Position numbers and translations under genes: made by a program | Notes under the pieces: generated by a model | The model's input: the letters and a program-made list of their open reading frames with translations, nothing else | Databases searched by the model: none | Told to the model about the DNA's origin: nothing | Shown here: one piece after another, positions 59,684-64,000 of the stretch | How positions within the stretch are numbered: the stretch's first letter is position 1 | Layout: each line of letters begins with the position of its first letter | From: Streptomyces smaragdinus | GTDB taxonomy: Bacteria; Actinomycetota; Actinomycetes; Streptomycetales; Streptomycetaceae | DNA: 64,000 bases | Assembly: GCF_009604385.1 (NCBI RefSeq) | Contig: NZ_WEGJ01000003.1 | Coordinates: 248,001 to 312,000, forward strand | Direction: 5' to 3'

Positions 59684-61030
59684 TTGCGCACCACCACCCG
59701 CGCACTCGGCACCACCATCGCCACAGCCCTAGGCTCCCTGCTCCTGACCATCCCGGCCACCGCCCCGGCCCACGCCGCGACCGGCGTGCAGCTGCCGATC
59801 ACCTACCTCGGCGACATGGCGGTAGACGGCACCCACCACAAGGTCTTCGTCAGCGACCCGGTCGACCAGTCCGGCCGCATCGCGGTGGCGGACTACGAGG
59901 GGAACACCACCTGGCTGAACGGCCCGTACGGCGCCGCCGAGCTCGTACTCTCCCCCGACGACCAGACCCTGTACGTAGCCGCGCGCCACCTCGACAGCAT
60001 CATCGCGTACGACACGACGACCCTGGCGGAGACCGGACGCTACTACCTGGGCGCGGACACCTCCCCCTGGGGCCTGGCCCTCGCGGGCGGGAAGCTCTGG
60101 TTCAGCTACGGCGACTTCACCGGGGACCTCGGATCGCTCGACCTCTCCGCCCCCGAGCCGGTGGTCACGCTCGGCCTGGACGAGTCCCTGGACCCCACCG
60201 CCCAGCTCGCCACCTCGCCGACCGACCCCGACGTCCTGGTGGCCGGTACGAACCAGCCCAACCGCAACACCCTCACGGTGTACGACGTGGGCGGCGGCAC
60301 CCCCACGACAACCGCCCGCCGGACGCTGGCCCCGGCCGAGATGAACGGCCTGCGGGACCTCGACGTCAGCCCGGACGGCCGCACCGTCGTCACCGCCGCC
60401 CTGATATCCACCGGCTACCAGGCGTTCCGCCTCGACGACCTCACGGACGCCACGACGCACACGACCCCGTCGGCCTCCCCCCTCGCCGTCGCCGTCGGCC
60501 CCGACGGCACGGTGGCGGGCGCCGCGCAGAACAGCAGCGCCGACATCCCGGACGTCTCCTTCTACGCCCCCGGCGCGACGACCCCGCTGACCACGCTCGA
60601 GCTGGGCAGCGCCACCCAGAGCCCGGAGCCCGGCGGCCTCGCCTGGGCGCCGGACGGGAGCCGGGTCTTCACGGTGACGCGGGAGCCCGGGGTCATCGGC
60701 CTCTACCTCCACTCCAGCACGGTCACGACCACGGTCGAGTCCACGCTCACGCTCTCGGCCCCCGCGACCAGCCGCAAGGGCCGCGCCCTCACGGTCACCG
60801 GCACCCTGACGGCGCCGGGCCTCGCCCCGGGGGCGACGGTCGAGGTGACGCGGTACGACGCGACCTCGAGCGTCCCGCTCGGCACGATCACGGTCCCGGC
60901 GGACGGCACCTTCACGGTGACCGACGCTCCGGCGAAGGCCGGGACGGTCCGGTACGGGGTGACGTACGCCGGCGACCACTGGCACACCCCGGCCTCGGCC
61001 GAGATGACGGTGGAGATCACCCGGCACTGA
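59684..61030 (+). CDS. Secreted YncE-like beta-propeller protein with C-terminal Ig-like domain
   Basis: The 448-residue protein starts at a TTG 9 bases after AAGGAG, with a Sec signal peptide to about residue 32 (LLTIPATAPAHAA). Residues 35-345 look like a seven-bladed propeller of YncE/YVTN type (LVLSPDDQTLYVAARHLDS, GLRDLDVSPDGRTVVTA, WAPDGSRVFTVTRE). Residues 355-448 form an Ig-like/Big_3 domain. It is likely a cell-surface or extracellular protein of unknown role. Confidence 0.9.
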   Translation: MRTTTRALGTTIATALGSLLLTIPATAPAHAATGVQLPITYLGDMAVDGTHHKVFVSDPVDQSGRIAVADYEGNTTWLNGPYGAAELVLSPDDQTLYVAARHLDSIIAYDTTTLAETGRYYLGADTSPWGLALAGGKLWFSYGDFTGDLGSLDLSAPEPVVTLGLDESLDPTAQLATSPTDPDVLVAGTNQPNRNTLTVYDVGGGTPTTTARRTLAPAEMNGLRDLDVSPDGRTVVTAALISTGYQAFRLDDLTDATTHTTPSASPLAVAVGPDGTVAGAAQNSSADIPDVSFYAPGATTPLTTLELGSATQSPEPGGLAWAPDGSRVFTVTREPGVIGLYLHSSTVTTTVESTLTLSAPATSRKGRALTVTGTLTAPGLAPGATVEVTRYDATSSVPLGTITVPADGTFTVTDAPAKAGTVRYGVTYAGDHWHTPASAEMTVEITRH

Positions 61031-61152
61031 GGTGCCGCCGTGGCCCGGGACGGCGTCCCGGGCCACGGCTCCTCCCGACTCGCGGCGCCCACGGCGATGA
61101 GTTCTGATGCCAGGGCGGGTCTGAACCTGTACGGAGCGAGAGGAGAGGCGCG

Positions 61153-61998
61153 ATGGGCACACCCGAGGTCCTCATGAAAGGCGTCGTGTTCGGCGAGTCG
61201 CCGCGCTGGCACGACGGACGGCTGTGGTTCTCCGACTGGGGCGCGAACCAGGTGATCGCCCTGGACCCCGACGGCGGCCACGAAGTGGTGGCGACCGTCC
61301 CCTCGTTCCCGATGTGCGTCGACTTCCTCCCCGACAGCCGGCTGCTGATCGTGGACTCCGCCCACCACCGGCTGCTGCGCCGCGAACCGGACGGATCCCT
61401 CGTCCCGCACGCCGACCTCTCCGGGATCTCGCTCAAGCCGTGGAACGACATCGTGGTCGACGCCGAGGGCAACGCCTACGTCAACACGATCGGCTTCGAC
61501 TTCCCCGGCGGCGAGTTCGCCCCGGGCTCGATCGCGCTGGTCACGCCGTCGGGCCAGGTCACCCTCGTCGCCGACGGCCTCGCGTTCCCCAACGGCATGG
61601 CGATCACCCCGGACGGCGCGACGCTGATCGTCGCGGAGTCGTACGCGAACGGCCTCACCGCGTACGACATCACCGCCGACGGCACCCTGACCGGCCGCCG
61701 CGTCTGGGCGGCGACCCCCGACGACCACCCCGACGGGATCTGCCTCGACGCCGAGGGCGCCCTCTGGTACGCGGACGTGGGCAACCGGCGCTGCGTCCGC
61801 GTCCGCGAGGGCGGCGCGGTCCTGGCCACGGTGGACCTGGACCGCGGCGCCTTCGCCTGCGCGCTGAGCCGGGGCGAGGCGGTCCCGCGCCTGTTCGTCG
61901 TCGCGCAGACCTGGGGCGGGCCCTCGCCGTCGTCAAAGGAGCCCACCGGCCAGGTGCTGGCGTTCCCGGCGCCGGTGGGGGGCGCCGGGAGGCCGTGA
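61153..61998 (+). CDS. SMP-30/gluconolactonase family protein
   Basis: The 281-residue six-bladed propeller matches the SMP-30/Gluconolactonase/LRE family. Metal ligands are Glu in VFGESPRWHDGRLWFSDW, Asn in PWNDIVVDAEGNAYVNT, and Asn/Asp in FPNGMAITPDG and HPDGICLDAEGALWYAD. It is probably a calcium-dependent sugar lactonase. There is no signal peptide. Its TGA stop abuts the convergent DUF6493-like gene's stop. Confidence 0.93.
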   Translation: MGTPEVLMKGVVFGESPRWHDGRLWFSDWGANQVIALDPDGGHEVVATVPSFPMCVDFLPDSRLLIVDSAHHRLLRREPDGSLVPHADLSGISLKPWNDIVVDAEGNAYVNTIGFDFPGGEFAPGSIALVTPSGQVTLVADGLAFPNGMAITPDGATLIVAESYANGLTAYDITADGTLTGRRVWAATPDDHPDGICLDAEGALWYADVGNRRCVRVREGGAVLATVDLDRGAFACALSRGEAVPRLFVVAQTWGGPSPSSKEPTGQVLAFPAPVGGAGRP

Positions 61999-64000
61999 TC
62001 AGCGCAGGACGTCGCGCAGCAGCCGGGCGTTCTTCACGGTGACGGTGGACCCCTTGCGCGAGGCCACCGCGTCGACCTCCGGGATGCTGCCCTTGGCCCC
62101 GCACCGGGAGGCACACTCGACGCCGAGCACGAGGAACGCCCCCGCCTCCTGCGGGGGCTTCTCCCCCATCAGCCAGGGCAGGGCCCCCTCGATCACGGCC
62201 CACACCGTCCCGTACGCCCCCGACTCGGCAGCCGAACGCAGCCCGTTCACCACGTTCTTCAGCCCGTGCACCACCCCCAGCCGCCTCCCCAGCATCCGGC
62301 AGTCCAGCGCCCCCTGCGCGGCCAGCACGAGCAGGGCCTCCACCGCCGCGTCGGTCTCCGTCCTGAGCCGCTCGGCGAGCTGCGCGTGCATCGCGTACCC
62401 GGCGGGGCCGCCGGACTCCGCGAGATACGGGAACAGCCCGGCCTCCCTCGTGGATATCCGCGCCGCGACCTCGTCCCGGTGATGCGGCAGTTGGGCCACC
62501 CAGAAAGGCGCGCGGTAGACGGGCACCGTGTAATCCGCGTAATCCCGTCCGCGCGTGGTGTACGCACCGACGAGGGCCGCGGCAGCCGGCGGAAACGCCG
62601 GGACGGGCTCCAGCGCGGGCTGCGCGGGACCGACGGACCTCGACCGTCGGTTCACCCGGTCCGCGCTCTCCCACCCCTCCGGCGTGGAATCCCGGTGCGG
62701 CAGCCCCCCGTCCCGCAGCCACTCCGCCAGCCACCGCCCGGCGTCGGACCGCAGCTCTCCCGCCTTCCGTACGGTCTCCCCCTCGGCCGGGCCGACCCGC
62801 AGCAGGGCCTGCGCGAAGTCGACCGGCGCCGGCGTCACGCCCAGACGCTCCAGCTCGGCGACCCGCTCCACCAGCACCGCCGCGTCGATCGCGCCGGTGG
62901 CCAGCGTGGGCAGGGCCAGCAGGAACGGCTGCGCGGCACCGGACTCGAGCAGATCCATGACCTCCATGAGCCGCGCCATGAGCATCCGCCACGGCGGCAG
63001 CAGCTCGTCGTTGGTGTCCGTCCTCGGCCCTCCCCGCACCACGGTCACCACATCGAACAGATCGTGCAGATAGTGATGCCCGCAGCAGGGGAGGTTCGGC
63101 CTCGTCCGCTTGACCGCCGCGAGCGCCTCGGCCAGCGCGGCCCGATCGAGGACGGCGTACCGGACCAGCCCGTCCAGCGCCCGCTCGAACGCGACCACGT
63201 CCCCCCGGTTCGCGAGGGCCACCGCGACCTCCTGCACCGCCTCGGCGAGGGACCCGACCGGCCCCGGCACGCCCACGGGCTCGGGCACGGGGGGCAGCAC
63301 CTCCTCGTACGGCTCGGGCTCGGCGCTCTCCACCGGCCCGCCGAACAACGCCGCGGCCTGAGCCGTCAGCCCCGGGCTCAGCACCTCGGCGGCCGTCCGC
63401 AGCTCCTCGACCACCGCGCTTCCACCGGACTTGAGATGCCGGGCAACGATCTTGAGGGCGCTCTCCTGAATCCCCATGTCGGGGTGCTGGAAGGCGATCG
63501 CGACACCGGCCAGGATCACGTCCGCCCGGGCGGGATCCCGCCGGATCACCCGGCTGAGCCAGGAAAGCTGGTCCCGTACCAGCTTCTTCTGGGAACGAAG
63601 CAGCAGACGCTCGCACATCTCGGCGAGCACGGAGTCGCTCAGCAGCCCGGCCTCCTCCAGCCCGACCAGGACCTCCCGGCCGTACGAGGCGACCGGCAAC
63701 GACAGGTCGAGCATGGCCACGTGATACCGCAGCAGCGCGGCGTACTCGTCCGGAGTCGGCTCGATGGCCGCCAGAAAATCTATGCGCTCCGTGATCCGCC
63801 TGCGCAGGCCTTCCTTGAGAAGACCGGAGAGGACCGTCTCGACGACGGCGACCCGCCGCGGTGCCATCCAGGCACGTTCGTCGGCGGTGAGCACGAGGGC
63901 CTTCAGGGCCTCGGTGTAGTACGGGCTGGAGTCGGCCATGTTGCCGAAGAGGCCGCGGAGAACCACGTCCCGGTCGATCAGCCCCTCGGCGATGAGATCC
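61999..64000 (-). CDS. DUF6493-like large helical protein, 5' end beyond window
   Basis: The reading frame is open to the window end, so at least 667 residues are present and the start lies outside. The opening visible here is DLIAEGLIDRDVVLRGLFGN. The C-terminal half has Leu/Ala-rich helical repeats, the Cys/His segment LPCCGHHYLHDLFDVV, and the conserved YADYTVPVYRAPFWVAQLPH with RLGVVHGLKNVVNGLRSA. It resembles a large Streptomyces family (DUF6493), often near SWIM zinc-finger genes, with no known function. It converges on the SMP-30 gene with no gap. Confidence 0.75.
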   Translation of the reverse strand, partial: DLIAEGLIDRDVVLRGLFGNMADSSPYYTEALKALVLTADERAWMAPRRVAVVETVLSGLLKEGLRRRITERIDFLAAIEPTPDEYAALLRYHVAMLDLSLPVASYGREVLVGLEEAGLLSDSVLAEMCERLLLRSQKKLVRDQLSWLSRVIRRDPARADVILAGVAIAFQHPDMGIQESALKIVARHLKSGGSAVVEELRTAAEVLSPGLTAQAAALFGGPVESAEPEPYEEVLPPVPEPVGVPGPVGSLAEAVQEVAVALANRGDVVAFERALDGLVRYAVLDRAALAEALAAVKRTRPNLPCCGHHYLHDLFDVVTVVRGGPRTDTNDELLPPWRMLMARLMEVMDLLESGAAQPFLLALPTLATGAIDAAVLVERVAELERLGVTPAPVDFAQALLRVGPAEGETVRKAGELRSDAGRWLAEWLRDGGLPHRDSTPEGWESADRVNRRSRSVGPAQPALEPVPAFPPAAAALVGAYTTRGRDYADYTVPVYRAPFWVAQLPHHRDEVAARISTREAGLFPYLAESGGPAGYAMHAQLAERLRTETDAAVEALLVLAAQGALDCRMLGRRLGVVHGLKNVVNGLRSAAESGAYGTVWAVIEGALPWLMGEKPPQEAGAFLVLGVECASRCGAKGSIPEVDAVASRKGSTVTVKNARLLRDVLR

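Overview
The window is chromosomal DNA of a high-GC actinomycete, almost certainly a Streptomyces. The evidence is very high GC with G/C in third codon positions, frequent GTG starts, many 4-base GTGA/ATGA start-stop overlaps, a fasR-fabD-fabH-acpP-fabF locus followed by a DUF3145 gene, and only two TTA (bldA-type) leucine codons found by eye. The order aceE / DUF3052 / peroxiredoxin / terD / terD / terC, and further along the fab locus, resembles the aceE-to-fab interval of the Streptomyces core chromosome. That comparison is from memory, not from a search. About 63 protein genes and one tRNA-Val(UAC) are supported.

1-7.6 kb: a two-domain VOC protein, a DUF4429/SHOCT protein, an alpha/beta hydrolase, a potassium-channel-like protein, and aceE (homodimeric pyruvate dehydrogenase E1). 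A 421-bp divergent promoter region separates aceE from a DUF3052 gene. 7.6-17.1 kb: an AhpE-type peroxiredoxin and then a ter-type stress island. It has two TerD proteins, a TerC-like membrane protein, a TerA/TerF-like protein and a divergent TerD with a proline-rich tail. A biosynthetic module follows: a TIM-barrel C-C lyase of the HpcH/HpaI group, an 801-aa fused phosphoribosyltransferase-TRSP-StiP-PELOTA protein, and a HAD phosphatase. This is the most interesting system in the window.

17.1-28.5 kb: an O-methyltransferase, DUF4383 and FmdB proteins, and an XRE regulator next to two small Cys-motif proteins (one with an 11-residue tandem repeat). Then come a secreted collagen-like protein, a TetR/DUF1348 divergent pair with two clear operators, a redox cluster (NmrA-type SDR, HxlR, GlxA/AraC, quinone oxidoreductase), an XRE/MmyB regulator, a lipoprotein hydrolase with a TTA codon, and tRNA-Val with its terminator. 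28.5-34 kb: a coiled-coil protein, a membrane Ser/Thr kinase, two secreted hydrolases (one with a TTA codon) and DUF3145.

34-39 kb: the type II fatty-acid operon with its activator gene fasR, read on the minus strand. 39-48.6 kb: pirin, a 172-bp MITE-like palindrome inserted in a CTAG shared by two convergent stop codons, a beta-lactamase-fold hydrolase, a MerR/aldo-keto reductase operon with a textbook 19-bp-spacer promoter, DUF6191, MOSC, galactose mutarotase, an MDR oxidoreductase, a PAS-GAF-SpoIIE-ATPase phosphatase and an M23 peptidase. 48.9-56.8 kb: narGHJI-narK, a translationally coupled respiratory nitrate reductase operon with its transporter. 56.8-64 kb: a hypothetical protein, an aldo/keto reductase, DUF4287, GNAT, a secreted beta-propeller protein, an SMP-30 lactonase, and a large DUF6493-like gene cut by the window end.
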